Assembly (NCBI GenBank): GCA_032690845.1
Contig: CM064429.1
Coordinates: forward strand, 20,169,013-20,233,012
Direction: 5' to 3'
Length of the DNA: 64,000 nt
Origin: Eleusine coracana subsp. coracana
Lineage: Eukaryota; Streptophyta; Magnoliopsida; Poales; Poaceae
In this document: one piece after another, positions 22,389 to 34,254 of the stretch
Position numbering within the stretch: position 1 is the stretch's first letter
How the letters are laid out: each line of letters starts with the position of its first letter
Program-made: the position numbers and the translations under genes
The notes under the pieces: generated by a model
The model's input: only the letters and a program-made list of their open reading frames with translations
Told to the model about the DNA's origin: nothing
Databases searched by the model: none

Positions 22389-23110
22389 TGATGTGAACAA
22401 GGGTTCCCGATCTTCTGAAAGGTTCTTGGTAAGTTGATTTGGTCAGAGGCGACACACAAATCGATCCGGCTTCAGAACAGCAAGTTCTAAACCCCGCAAT
22501 CGCAGCACGACGTCTCCTCTGGTTATCAACCGTCCAAAGACGATTGACCTCGCCGAGAAGGCTAATCCCTGCCTGTGAATCAAGAACACAAGCAAGAACA
22601 ACGAAGAATGCAACACAATTGCAGATGTATGATTAAACTCTCGAAGTTGGGGTCTCACAAACCGATGAACGGCGAAACTGTTTATGAACAGAATTGATCT
22701 AAGCAAAACCCGAACCCTAATGGTGCGGCGGCGGATGTATATAAAGACCCTAGGGTCGTGCAAGACCCTCGGGACGCGCCCCTAATTGGGCTCAACTAGA
22801 TACAAAGCCCAAAGGCCAAAAATAGGCGACGCAGCACCGACACAGATTCTGGACTCTCTCTTGTTTTGACGATTCCCGATGACTCCGGATGAATTTTGAC
22901 ATGAGGCCGGGGCATTGGAAAGGTCTTCTCCTTATCTTTCCGTGCATATGTAGAACGTCCAAATCCAAATCCGTATGCGTCCTAGGCGACTGTTTTAGTA
23001 CAGACTGGTCCTGGGCCCCGAAATAGACTCGAAGTCGGTTTTGATTGGGCCTCCACTTTGGCTTCCAAGCCCTTGCTGGTCCTCCACGTTCCCAACTCCT
23101 TCTCCCATCA
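22389..23110 (-). repeat. CRM-like LTR B, shared by CRM-1 and CRM-2
   Basis: This 722-bp LTR has ends TGATG and CATCA. On its left lie the PBS and leader of CRM-1, so it is the 5' LTR of that element. On its right lie the purine tract and pol end of CRM-2, so it is also the 3' LTR of CRM-2. By eye it differs from LTR C at about 25 positions, mostly transitions. Confidence 0.88.
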
Positions 23111-26100
23111 TCTCCTGGTCCTCTCCATGGTTTCTAATCATAAAATAATCATTAGGTAGCAAACCATTCTCAAAAGTAACATATAGCGAAGAACGTAGGA
23201 ACGAGCTCACCTCTAAATTTAGTCGTCGTGCACGAGCTCTAGTCATTGGACCTTGCAAGTCCAGATTTGGAGGAGTGTTGTGTGTATCCATAGGAGTGAT
23301 GTCCTCATCATCCTCCCCCTCTTGAAGTGGAGTCGTCCTCGACTCGAGCTCATCCTCTTCTCCCAAGTATGGTTTCAAATCTGAAATGTTAAAAGTAGGA
23401 CTAACCCCGAACTCGGGAGGCAACTCAAGTTTGTATGCATTATCATTAATCTTCTCTATTATTTTGAATGGACCATCAGCTCTAGGCATTAGTTTAGACT
23501 TTCTCAATTCTGGAAATCTATCCTTCCTTAAGTGTAACCACACTAAATCTCCTACATCAAGCTTTACTTCCTTTCTTCCCTTACTACCAGCAATTTTATA
23601 CTTTTCATTCATCTTTTCAATGCTAAGTCTAGTGGTCTCATGCATTTGCAAAATAAATTCAGCACGCTCCTTAGCATCAATATGAACTCTCTCATTAATA
23701 GGTAGAGGAAGTATATCAAGTGGAGTACGGGGATCAAAACCATACACTACCTTGAATGGACTTACCTTGGTAGTAGAATGTGTTGCCCGATTATAAGCAA
23801 ACTCAACATGAGGTAAGCATTCTTCCCATTGCTTCAAATTTTTCTTCAAAATAGCTCGCAACATAGTACCCAAAGTGCGGTTTACAACCTCAGTTTGTCC
23901 ATCAGTTTGTGGATGACAAGTTGTAGAAAATAACAACTTTGTACCCAACTTATTCCAAAGCGTGCGCCAAAAATGACTCAAGAATTTTGCATCATGATCT
24001 GAAACAATAGTAGAAGGCATACCATGCAGACGTACAATTTCTTTGAAAAAAAGATCAGCAATATAACTAGCATCATCAGTTTTATGACATGATATAAAGT
24101 GTGCCATCTTGGAAAAACGATCCACGACAACAAAAATGCTATCGCTCCCCCTCTTAGTCCTAGGCAGTCCTAAAATAAAGTCCATAGAAATATCCGCCCA
24201 AGGAATAGAAGGAACAGGAAGTGGCATGTATAAACCATGTGGATTCAATCGAGACTTAGCTTTTTGACATGTAGTGCAGCGAGCAACAAAACGCTCAACA
24301 TCTTTCCTCATCCTTGGCCAAAAGAAGTGTGTGGCCAAAATATCCTCTGTCTTCTTAGCACCAAAATGACCCATCAATCCACCTCCATGCGCCTCCTGCA
24401 ACAACAAAAGACGAACGGAACCAACTGGAATGCATAGGCGGTTAGCTCTAAACAAGAATCCATCATTCAACACAAATTTGTGCCAAGCACGACCTTCTTT
24501 ACAGTGCAGCAATACATCTTTAAAATCAACATCAGCAACATATTGTTCTTTAATTGCCTCAAGTCCAAAAATTCTACAATCAAGTTGAGACAACAAAGTA
24601 TATCGCCTAGATAAAGCATCAGCAATCACATTATCCTTCCCTTTCTTATGTTTAATAATATAAGGAAAAGACTCAATAAACTCAACCCATTTAGCATGTC
24701 TACGGTTCAAATTGCATTGAGAACGAATATACTTAAGTGATTCATGATCAGAATGAATAACAAATTCTTTGGGCAACAAATAATGACGCCACGTCTCTAA
24801 AGAACGTACAAGTGCATATAGTTCCTTATCATACGTGGAATAATTCAAAACAGGCCCAGTAATTTTCTCACTAAAGTATGCAACAGGTTTACCATCTTGC
24901 ATCAAAACACCACCAATGCCTATACCACTAGCATCACATTCAAGCTCAAAAGTCTTATCAAAATTGGGTAATTGCAGCAATGGTGCATGTGTAAGCTTGT
25001 CCTTCAAAGCATCAAAAGACTCATGATGTACCTTACCAAAATGGAAGTCAACGCCCTTCTTTGTCAACTCATGCAATGGTGCAGCAATGGTGCTGAAATC
25101 TTTAACAAAGCGACGGTAGAAACCTGCAAGACCAAGAAAACTCCTAACCTGTGTGATATTTTTTGGTACAGGCCAGCTCTTTATGGCTTCAATCTTCGCC
25201 TCATCCACCTCAATTCCCTGTGGAGTCACAACATAGCCAAGAAAAGAGACTCGATCCGTGCAAAAGGTGCACTTCTCAAGGTTACCAAATAAACGTGCAA
25301 CTCGCAAAGCATCAAAAACAGCATGCAAATGAATCATATGATCATCCATGGATTTGCTATAAATCAAGATATCATCAAAGTAAACAACTACAAATTTGCC
25401 AATAGAAGGTCTTAAAACCTCATTCATCAAACGCATGAAAGTACTGGGTGCATTAGTTAACCCAAAAGGCATTACTAACCACTCATACAACCCGAATTTG
25501 GTTTTGAAAGCTGTTTTCCATTCATCTCCAAGTTTCATTCTAATTTGATGGTAGCCACTACGCAAATCAATTTTAGTGAAAATTATAGCACCACATAACT
25601 CATCAAGCATGTCGTCTAGCCTAGGAATAGGATGACGATACCTAATAGTAATGTTATTAATGGCTCTACAATCTACACACATACGCCAAGAACCATCTTT
25701 CTTAGGAACCAAAAGTACAGGAACAGCACAAGGACTAAGTGATTGACGAACATACCCACGATCCAAAAGGTCTTGGACTTGTCGTTGTATCTCCTTAGTC
25801 TCCTCAGGGTTGGTCCTATAAGCAGCACGGTTTGGTAAAGTAGCACCAGGAATCAAATCAATTTGATGCTCAATCCCTCTCAAAGGTGGCAATCCCGGGG
25901 GTATCTCAGCTGGGAAAACATCCTCATACTCCTGCAAAAGGTTAGTGACAGCAGGAGGCAAAGCACTAGAAGCAATATCACCAAGCAAAAACAAGGCTTG
26001 TTTGCATATCAAAGCATAGCAAATATCATCAGTAGAAATTTCAGCAAGCTCAGATTTTGTGGCAAGACATGAACGACCTTGTAATTTAATTGCAGCACCC

Positions 26101-27766
26101 TTAGAACTTGAAGAATCATTAACATTACTTGGTGTAGAAGCAGAATTAACAGGTTGCTGAATTCCAAGGCTTTTATTTTTCAAACTAGCAGCTCGTTCTA
26201 AATCAGCTTGTACAATTTCAGCAGGGGTCATTGGTAACAAAGTAATTTTAGTTCCTTTATGCATAAAAGTGTACTTATTACTTTTACCATGGTGTACAAC
26301 ATCATTATCAAATTCCCAAGGTCTACCCAATAAAAGTGAACAAGCTTGCATGGGTACAACATCACAATCAACAGAATCCATATAGGAACCAATAGAAAAA
26401 GGAACTCTGCAAGTTTGTGTTACCTTAGCTTTTCCAGAGTCATTTAACCACTGAATGTAGTATGGATGTGGATGTGGGCATGTGGTCAAATCAAGCTTCT
26501 GAACCACATCAAAACTCACCAAATTGTTGCAGCTTCCTCCATCAATGATGACACGTGCCCGACGGTTCTTGATGACGAAGAAAATTTGGAACAAGTTATG
26601 TCGCTGCATCATCTCGGGCTGCTGGAATTGTGTGCTAAGCACACGCTGCACAATAATATTCATGTAGCCCGTGGTATCTCCGCCTCCAAGGACGAGGTCA
26701 CCGCTGGTGGCAGCGACATCCTCCTCCTCATCCTCCACATCGGAGGTGCTCATGTAACCGCCATCATCTGTCGCCACATATGCCCGCCTACTTGGGCAAT
26801 CTTTCTGCACATGGCCAAGACCATGGCAGCGGTGGCACTGAATCCCTGTAGTGCGTCCCGTCGAAGCAACAGAGGAGGCACTACTAGCTGGTACCTGCAC
26901 AGAAATTTTACCTGAGCGCGTAGAAGGGGCAGGGGCTGATCTTGGTGCTGCAGAAACAACACTAGCTGGTGGGGGCGGCCGGAAAGATGGCTTGGGCAGC
27001 CCCGAAGTCCCCGTCGGCCGTGGTGGGTAGAAATTCCTGGACTTGCTGTACTCCTCCAAAGCCTGGAAAAGTCCCTGTGATTCTTTCTCTGCAAGCATAG
27101 AATACTGGAAACACTGGTTGAGGGTATAAAATTCTTTATAATCAAGGATGTCCTGAATTTCTTTTCTCAAACCAGAATAAAAGCGGCAAATCTGATCCTC
27201 TACTTTTTCAACCACAGCACAACGAATCAAACCCTTCTGAAGCTCACTAAAATACTGCTGAACAGTTTTATCTCCTTGATCTAAATGCTGCCGTTTATTA
27301 CGAATTTCTCTATAAAAAGAAGGAGGAACAAAACGATCACGCATTTCTACCTTAAGTTCTTCCCAAGTAGTAGGCAAATCGGTTTCAGCAGCTAGACCAC
27401 TCCACCAAACAATAGCAAAGTCCTTAAACTCACTAGTGGCTTGTCTAACTCTATGTTGTTCAGGAACAAGGTGGGCATTAAATTTTTGTTCTACCGTCAT
27501 TTCCCAATCAAGGTAAGCATCACCATCATACTGACCCGAAAACAAAGGAATTGAAAACTTAATTTTAGCATACGGATCATCTGGAGCATAGTTACCTTGT
27601 GTGCGACGGTTGTGGTTGTGGAAACCACCCATACCTTGAGGGTTACGTTGCAAACGGCGGCGTAACCTTGCGGTCCTTGTAGCTGACCTATCGACGGTGC
27701 CATCAGCCTTATACACCGTTGCTTCATCATGATCGTCTTCAATGTCGTTGTTGGTGTCGTTGTTGG

Positions 27767-27818
<52 letters not shown>

Positions 27819-28052
27819 GGTCTTGTGAGCGGTCTCCAATTCGACAACCTGATCGGTTAGCTTAGAGACTCTCTTATCCAACCGCTCAATGCTTTCTCCC
27901 AGGTGAAGCTTGGTGACGGCGTCGGTGACGGCCCTGGTCATCGTCTCTGCCAAATCACTCTGAACCGCCTGCAAAGCCTTCTGTAGCTGATTTTGGCTCA
28001 CGCACTCATCCAATTTGGAGGATGAAGCACCCTCCCCATCACTTCTTGACAT
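22995..28052 (-). CDS. gag-pol: CRM-2 gag-pol polyprotein, open frame
   Basis: The frame is open for 1693 codons from 28076. The likelier start is the second Met at 28052 (MSRSDGEGASSS). Approximate residue positions from 28076: Asn run 88-105, Gag core 170-330, CCHC knuckle CHRCHGLGHVQKDC 415, protease IIDGGS 508, RT with YFDD 898, RNase H ECDASG 1045, integrase finger 1228-1265, catalytic blocks ISMDF 1297 and HPQTDGQTEV 1385, and a C-terminal tail with MTRARARR near 1610. The last 38 codons lie in LTR B. The single gag-pol frame, TGATG/CATCA ends and coding overlap with the LTR fit what is known of plant CRM elements. It would make coat, protease, reverse transcriptase and integrase; integrase tails in that group are thought to guide insertion to centromeric chromatin. 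Confidence 0.9.
27768..27819 (-). repeat. Coding GTT/AAC microsatellite in CRM-2 gag
   Basis: Seventeen GTT units (AAC on the coding strand) encode an Asn run near the Gag N-terminus, followed by looser Asn/Thr/Asp repeats. The length is a multiple of three, so the frame is kept. CRM-1 lacks this region because of its deletion. Confidence 0.9.
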
Positions 28053-28076
28053 CAGAAACACCAAAACAGAAAACAA

Positions 28077-29269
28077 AAAGTGAAGGTTATCCCTACAAAA
28101 CTACTAAGCAGTGGTGCCTCTCAACACAGCAAAAGTAAGCTTCTTGCAAAGCTCTTACAAAGTTCTGAAAACAACAAAGCGAAGGATACCAGAGAGAAGT
28201 GTTCCACGATTGCAAGGGTTACCAAATAACCTATGTGCTGTCCAGAAGAAATATGTAGAGCTAGGAAGGCCAAATATATATATATGAGTGGCACACAAAT
28301 CAAAAACAGATAGTAAAGCTGAATAAGTGCCCAAATAACTTGTCCCTAGTTGCTGGTCTAACTATGTCCTAGAACAGTAGTGATAGCAAAGAAGAAACAA
28401 AGAGACAAAGGGACACAGTCGATAACAGGGGGCTTAGTGTAAAATAGCCAAACTCAGAATTTCCAGGGGGCTAGATGGAGCACTAGTAGGAATCCCAAAT
28501 TTCTTTTATTTTATTTTATTTTTTTGATATTTTTTTCCAACTCACTAGCAAACAGGAAGAAACCACAAAACATTTCAGCTCAAACCGAGATAGGACGTGG
28601 CCTACAGAAAATCTTGAAGTTTCAGAAAACATCGGGTTTCAACTTGAATAAATTTTTTCTTTACCTTCCCGATTTTTTTTGATTTTTTTGATGAGGGCAT
28701 ACAGGGCGTAGCCAAGTGTGAGTATGCTCAACTTTTCGTCAAGAATTTCCTGTAAAAATTTCAGCCAAAACGGACAACCGAGCGAAAAGTTATGGCTGTT
28801 TTACCGAAGGGGTGTCGGAATCGGTTATGAAGAACCCGGGGGTTTGAGTGAAATCCGAGTCGGTCTTGGGGTCGGGTAGGGATTTTTTTGGCAAGGTGGA
28901 TGCAGCAGAAAGTGGAATTTATGAAAATTGGTCCGAGGTGGTGAGGGTAGGTTTAGGGTGGGATTAGGGTGGGCGTGTTGATCAATCAACCCTAGCAGAC
29001 AAAGCCGACAAAACCGAGGATGGTGAAGGGGATGGCGGCTAGGGTTGCAAGGGAAACACTACTGACGACAAAAACACAAACTAAACCAGTGACTAAACAA
29101 GAACTAGGGCACAAACTCAATACTACGGACTCTGAAATTGAAATATGCAAAGGCTAAACACGTGGTTATGGGCGGGGGAATTTTTTTTTTTTTTGGTATT
29201 TTCAGTGGACGATAGGAAGAACACGAAAACAAAACTAAAGGGTAGTGTGAACCTGACGGTGCACCTGAA
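28077..29269 (-). other. CRM-2 leader
   Basis: About 1.2 kb lie between the PBS and gag. There are T-rich tracts (28500-28550, 28660-28700 on the plus strand) and no convincing frame. The outer half matches the CRM-1 leader. Confidence 0.7.
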
Positions 29270-29282
29270 GCTCTGATTACCA
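29270..29282 (-). other. CRM-2 primer-binding site
   Basis: This is the same TGGTAATCAGAGC variant of the initiator-Met site as at 22374, two bases from LTR C. Confidence 0.7.
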
Positions 29283-29284
29283 CT

Positions 29285-30004
29285 TGATGTGAACCAGGGT
29301 TCCCGATCTTCCGAAAGGTTCTTGGTAAGTTGATTTGATTGCAGGCGACACACAAATCGATCCGGCTTTAGAACAGCACGTTCTAAACCCCGCAATCGCA
29401 GCACGACGTCTCCTCTGGTTATCAACCATCCAAAGACGATTGACCTTGCCGAGAAGGCTAATCCCTGCCTGCGAATCAAGAACACAAGCAAGAACAACGA
29501 AGAATGCAACACAATTACAGATGTATGATTAAACTCTCGAAGTTGGGGTCTCACAAACCGATGAACGGCGAAACTGTTTATGAACAGAATTGATCTAAGC
29601 AAAACCTGAACCCTAATGGTGCGGCGGCGGATGTATATAAAGACCCTAGGGTCGTGCAAGACCCTCTGGACGCGCCCCTAATTGGGCTCAACTAGATACA
29701 AAGCCCAAAGGCCAGAAATAGGCGACGCAGCACCGATACAGATTCTGGACTCTCCCTTGTTTTGACGATTCCTGATGACTCCGGATGAATTTTGACATGA
29801 GGCCGGCGGCATTGGAAAGGTCTTCTCCTTATCGTTCCGTGCATATGTAGAACATCCAAATCCGAGTCCGTATGCGTCCTGGGCGACTGTTTTAGTACAG
29901 ACTGGTCCTGGGCCCCGAAACAGACTCGAAGTCGGTTTTGATTGGGCCTCCACTTTGGCTTCCAAGCCCTTGCTGGTCCTCGTTCCCAACTCCTTCTCCC
30001 ATCA
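29285..30004 (-). repeat. CRM-like LTR C, shared by CRM-2 and fragment 3
   Basis: This 720-bp LTR has ends TGATG and CATCA. On the left is the PBS and leader of CRM-2. On the right the purine tract and the last codons of another pol follow, so it also served a third element. Confidence 0.88.
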
Positions 30005-30204
30005 TCTCCTAGTCCTCTCTATGGTTTCTAATCATAAAATAATCATTAGGTAGCAAACCATTCTCAAAAGTAACATATAGCGAAGAACGTAGGAACGAGC
30101 TCACCTCTAAATTTAGTCGTCGTGCACGAGGTCTAGTCATTGGACCTTGCAAGTCCAGATTTGGAGGAGTGTTGTGTGTATCCATAGGAGTGATGTCCTC
30201 ATCA
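30005..30204 (-). pseudogene. CRM-3 pol 3' end fragment
   Basis: About 65 codons (MDTHNTPPNLDLQGPMTR and onward) match the C-terminal tail of CRM-1 and CRM-2. The match stops at GATGTCCTCATCA (30204), where copia-1 LTR sequence resumes in its interior. The rest of the third element is absent. Confidence 0.85.
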
Positions 30205-31342
30205 GTGTGGCTGGTGGGAGAGGTGCCTCTTCCTATTATCCTTGTTAGGACTTCATTCAAAGTGCTAGGAGAGGTCTTCATATAATAGAGGAGAGGAGAG
30301 GGTGTGTGAGAGACATCTCTTTCTCTTCCAAATAATGGGAGGAAGAGGGTGGCTTCCTCGCCTTGTATCCATAGATCTTGTAAGCATGTTTCTATGATGT
30401 CAGAATTATTTTTGTGCTCAAGATCTTCCTCTCTCCCTAAATCCCAGATTTCTTTTTTTCTCTATTTTCGGAGCTGTTTTCGTGGGAATTTTTTATCTCA
30501 CTTTTGGGCAAGGTTTGGGGCGGATTTCTTGGGGGATCTTAGTGCTGATGAGCTAGAACAATCCTTCATGGGTCCTTGACTGAATAAAGAGCTATAGCAC
30601 CTTTGATTTGAAGGATTTCTCAAGTTTTCCCTTTTTGGTGTTCTTGGCACAAGATCTGGAATTTGTGATGATTCCTTGAGCCAACCAAGTGGATCTTCTA
30701 GGATTAAAGTCATGATGTGTTGAGGATTCACTACTCCAAAAATCGCATCATTTGGAGTTTGTTTCATTAGGTTTTGGTCAAGTTTTTGCCTAATCCCGAA
30801 ACTTTTTTCTGTTCTGCCGAGGTCGATCGGCACTGCCGATGACCAGGACTGGCACTGCCGGTGGGTCAGAACTCGAATCAGCACTGCCGATGCCACGACC
30901 GGCACTGCTGGTGGCTTGAGTCCAAACCCCGCATCGGCACTGCCGATGGCCAGACCAGCACTGCCGATGCGCTCTGTTTACTGCATTTGAGAATTCCTCA
31001 CCGGCACTACCGATGGGATTTACTGGCACTGCCGATGGTGCCAACCGGCACTGCCAATGGTTGTGATCGGCACTGCTGATGGTTGTCCAGTAAGGTGACT
31101 TGTGTGCGCTTCTTTGACTAATTCAAGTCTTTGCTGTTCCCTTTTGTTTCTGCTATGTTCCGCTGCTGTAGTTGATCACTCCTAGGGTTAGCACATCACA
31201 AGTTGGTGTGTGTAGCCTTGGTGATCAGTTTAGAGGTTGGCTCGGGTTGTAATCAAGACATAGGCCAAGTTCTCTTGGAGAATTTTAATTGGCTCCCATT
31301 CACCCGCCCCCCCCCCCTCTAGTAGCCTTGCTCGGTCCTTCA
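30205..31342 (+). repeat. Copia-1 3' LTR remnant
   Basis: The sequence matches 9279-10369 of the 5' LTR, starting just after the TATA box and ending CCTTCA. It includes the GGCACTGCCGAT minisatellite (30826-31085). The first 740 or so bases of the LTR and the end of the copia-1 3' untranslated region are missing at the CRM junction. Confidence 0.88.
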
Positions 31343-31347
31343 AAGTC
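31343..31347. other. Target-site duplication AAGTC, right copy
   Basis: It is identical to 8531-8535. It shows that 8536-31342 is a single original copia insertion with later material inside. Confidence 0.8.
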
Positions 31348-33001
31348 TACTAAATCAAGTACAAGGTAAGCATACAAGCACGAGTAGCACAATACAACTA
31401 GGGTGATCAGTCAAGCCAAAGCAACTCCTATAAGTGCTAGTGATCAAGTGAAAGCTAAGCACAACTAGCAAGTAGAGAAGCCTATTCATGTAAGTCTACA
31501 AGGTCATCAACTAGAGCAAGGTAAGCATACAAGCATGAATAACACAACAAGTAAATGCGGAAAGTAAGGAATCCAAGTAAGGAGTAGACTAAGAGATGGC
31601 TCATGATATTTTTTCCCGAGGTCTCGGAAGGTTAGCGCCTTCCCCTATTCCTCGTTGGACCACTCCCACCGGAGTCCCGGTCCCTCCCACCACCAAGTTG
31701 AGTTCTCGCGCACGAGCCCATAATCACTCCCGGAGTGAAGACACAGTTGCATCACCGCTGCCACCAAGGCACAAGATTGCCTCCATCAAGAACTTATTGG
31801 ACTCCCGGAGCTGTCATGGGCGCTCACTGGCGATGCCCCTTTCACCGACAGGCTCAAACCATGTACAAACGTGTGACGACCTTTACAACTGATCACGATA
31901 GGCTCAATCACCGACACCTAACCGGTCTAGGTCACACCATAGACCAAGAGTAACAACCTAGATCACACCCTCAAGGACACCCTAGCCCTAGATGTGCATA
32001 GATACTCTTGTTACTCCCACTAGCACTCTCAAGATATTCAGTATCCTATCCTTGTGCTCCTCTCTTTTCCTCTTGTCTCTTACCAAATGCTCCAACGTAT
32101 TCCACTAGCCAAGAGAGGTCTCCAAGACCCTAGCAATAAAGTTATATAGGCTTCCAACCTCCAACTAGTCGTTGCTCCACGAAATCAGCTTTCTGGGCCT
32201 AGTGACCGTATAGTCTGGTCAGTCCTTGACCAGACCATCCGGTCTCCTCAGAATTGGCTCCTCCAGAGCTGTTGGCTCTCTGCCCACTACTAAAGTCGTA
32301 CCTGACCATACCGTCCGGTCAGCAGACTGGATAGTCCGCTTTGTCCAGCCGTCGGACAAGTCCGACGTGTCGGACAACTCCATCGGACTCCAGAGGCTTG
32401 CTTCCTCTCTGTCCCGTGCTTCACCTATACAAACCACACCATCAGGTCTATAGACCGTACCGTCCAGTCTCTATGGTCTCCAGCACAAATAGATTCCTCG
32501 CTAAGTCTTCTCTCTGGTGTGCCTGTTCCTCTAGTGACCGTACAGTCCGGTCTCCACTGACCCCTCTGTCCGGTCACTATGTCCAGAAGCTGAAACGTTT
32601 CCCGGCTTCTCCAAACAGCTCCTTGGCTTCTCCACTGTCACCTAGTGCCTGTGATTTTACTGAGCATCCATACACATGACCGACTAGCATGACCTAGACC
32701 CCCTTGATAGTCCGGTTTTTCCTATGGACTCAAAGCCCTAACAACTAGACAAGTGTTCCAAACACTTGCTCCATAGCTTGTCCTTAGCCTTGATCCATCT
32801 CCATCAACCCTTAGACTCCATCAAGCTCAACAAGCCTCCATGCTTGAGGTCATTGTCAACAATCGCCAAGGCAACCGTCTACAATCATCATAGAGTAGAA
32901 AAGGTTTCCTACACGCACAACACTCGTGTAGGCATTAGTCATATTTTATGTTTGTCATTCATCAGCAAAACATTCATACCTTGGGGTGACCTCAATGGTC
33001 A
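31348..33001 (-). repeat. Right part of the Maximus-like 3' LTR
   Basis: This continues the LTR begun at 8267, giving about 1.9 kb in total, and ends near GGTCA at 33001, 11 bases from the purine tract. It contains near-repeats of CAAGGTAAGCATACAAGCA at 31361 and 31519, and a CCGTCCGGTC-type repeat cluster at 32205-32585. Only shadow frames are found. Confidence 0.55.
32205..32585. repeat. Cluster of GACCGTCCGGTC-like palindromic repeats
   Basis: At least eight short variants, such as GACCATCCGGTC, ACCGTCCGGTCA, GACCGTACCGTCCAGTC and GACCGTACAGTCCGGTC, are scattered over 380 bases of the LTR. Confidence 0.75.
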
Positions 33002-33012
33002 GAACCTTATAA

Positions 33013-33025
33013 TCTCCCCCTTTTT
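33013..33025 (-). other. Polypurine tract of the Maximus-like element
   Basis: The reverse strand reads CCAAAAAGGGGGAGATTATAAGG, the usual purine primer beside a 3' LTR in SIRE/Maximus elements. It confirms the reverse orientation. Confidence 0.65.
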
Positions 33026-34254
33026 GGTGATGGATGACAACCACTACTTATGATGATCCAAAACGAATGTGTCCCGAAAGAATGAAAAGGAAGGGACAAA
33101 AGACTCAAACGAAAACGAGGAACCAAGAGAAAAGAAAGGTTTTAAAATTACCTTGGTCCTTACCTAAGAAGTAGTCTCCCCCTTGGAATATGCTAGGTGT
33201 TGAAGGAGATCTACCCAATCATGTAGCGCACTAGAAGTTTCGCTTGATTTGAATGTTGCGCCCATCATGGTGTCGTGGTAGTTGATCTTGTTGATGTAGA
33301 CACGCACCATGGACGTAGATGTTCATGTCGGTGTAGATGTTCATTGTTATTGTAGAAATGCACCATTGTTTCCATGTTGGTGTAAATGTTCATCTTGATA
33401 TGATCTTCATACGTACTCCAAGTGAACATGCACCATCTTGTATCTTCATGTTCTTCTCCCCTTTTTTCTATCCTCAATCTTGACTTGGCTTTTGGATCTT
33501 CAGGTTCTTCTCCCTCTTTGTGTTATTGATCTAGACTTGGCTTTTGGATCATCATGTTCCTTCTCCCCCTTTGTCACCTATCACCAAAAACCAAAGACAA
33601 CACAAGAGAGCCAAGGAGCAAAACAATAAATGGCAAGAGTTAGGGAACTCCCCCTTTCATGGTGCTCGTCCTTGGTCACGATGTTGTTCCACCATAGCTC
33701 CCCCTACACACATGACTCAACAAAATATTTCCTCAAGAATGCAATGGTTAGTCATTAGCGTGTTGGGAATGTATGAGTCACTTGTCTTTGAGCCACGCGA
33801 GTAGATTTAACCTCGGAGCTTGTTTGAACATGACTCAATGGGCATGAAGCACAAAGATCACTATGTGATCATCTAAGCAACTTCCCCTAGAAACATGCTT
33901 GGAAGCAAGTTAGGTATCATGATGCAAAATGCATGAATGCCAAGAGTGCAAATGCAAATGCAACAAGTATACAAATGCATGATGCAATGCTAAAAGAAAG
34001 AGAGAGAAAGGCTACAAACCAAAGTGCCAACAATGAGTTGTCCCTTCTCGAGCTTACTCACAATGGACCATTCTTGAAAGCCTTGGGCACACCATGAACC
34101 TCATTCCAAAACTTAACCCATGTCCATTGCTATCTCAAGGAGGTCCGAAGTCGACCTACAAGAAGAAGAGAAACAAACAGAAAACAAAGACACAAACAAC
34201 AAAACAAACAAGGAAAGGCTATACATATTTACAAGGGACAAACTTTAGAGTTAC
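33026..34254 (-). other. Maximus-like 3' untranslated region
   Basis: 1.2 kb between the pol stop and the purine tract hold no recognisable gene. They contain a partial duplication of GACTTGGCTTTTGGATC (33481 and 33534) and several extra CTCCCCCT tracts (33175, 33565, 33645, 33695) resembling purine tracts on the reverse strand. Confidence 0.55.

Noticed and set aside
32219..32679. Overlapping frames on both strands rich in R, S and T
   Set aside because: They arise from the palindromic CCGTCCGGTC repeats of the Maximus-like LTR.
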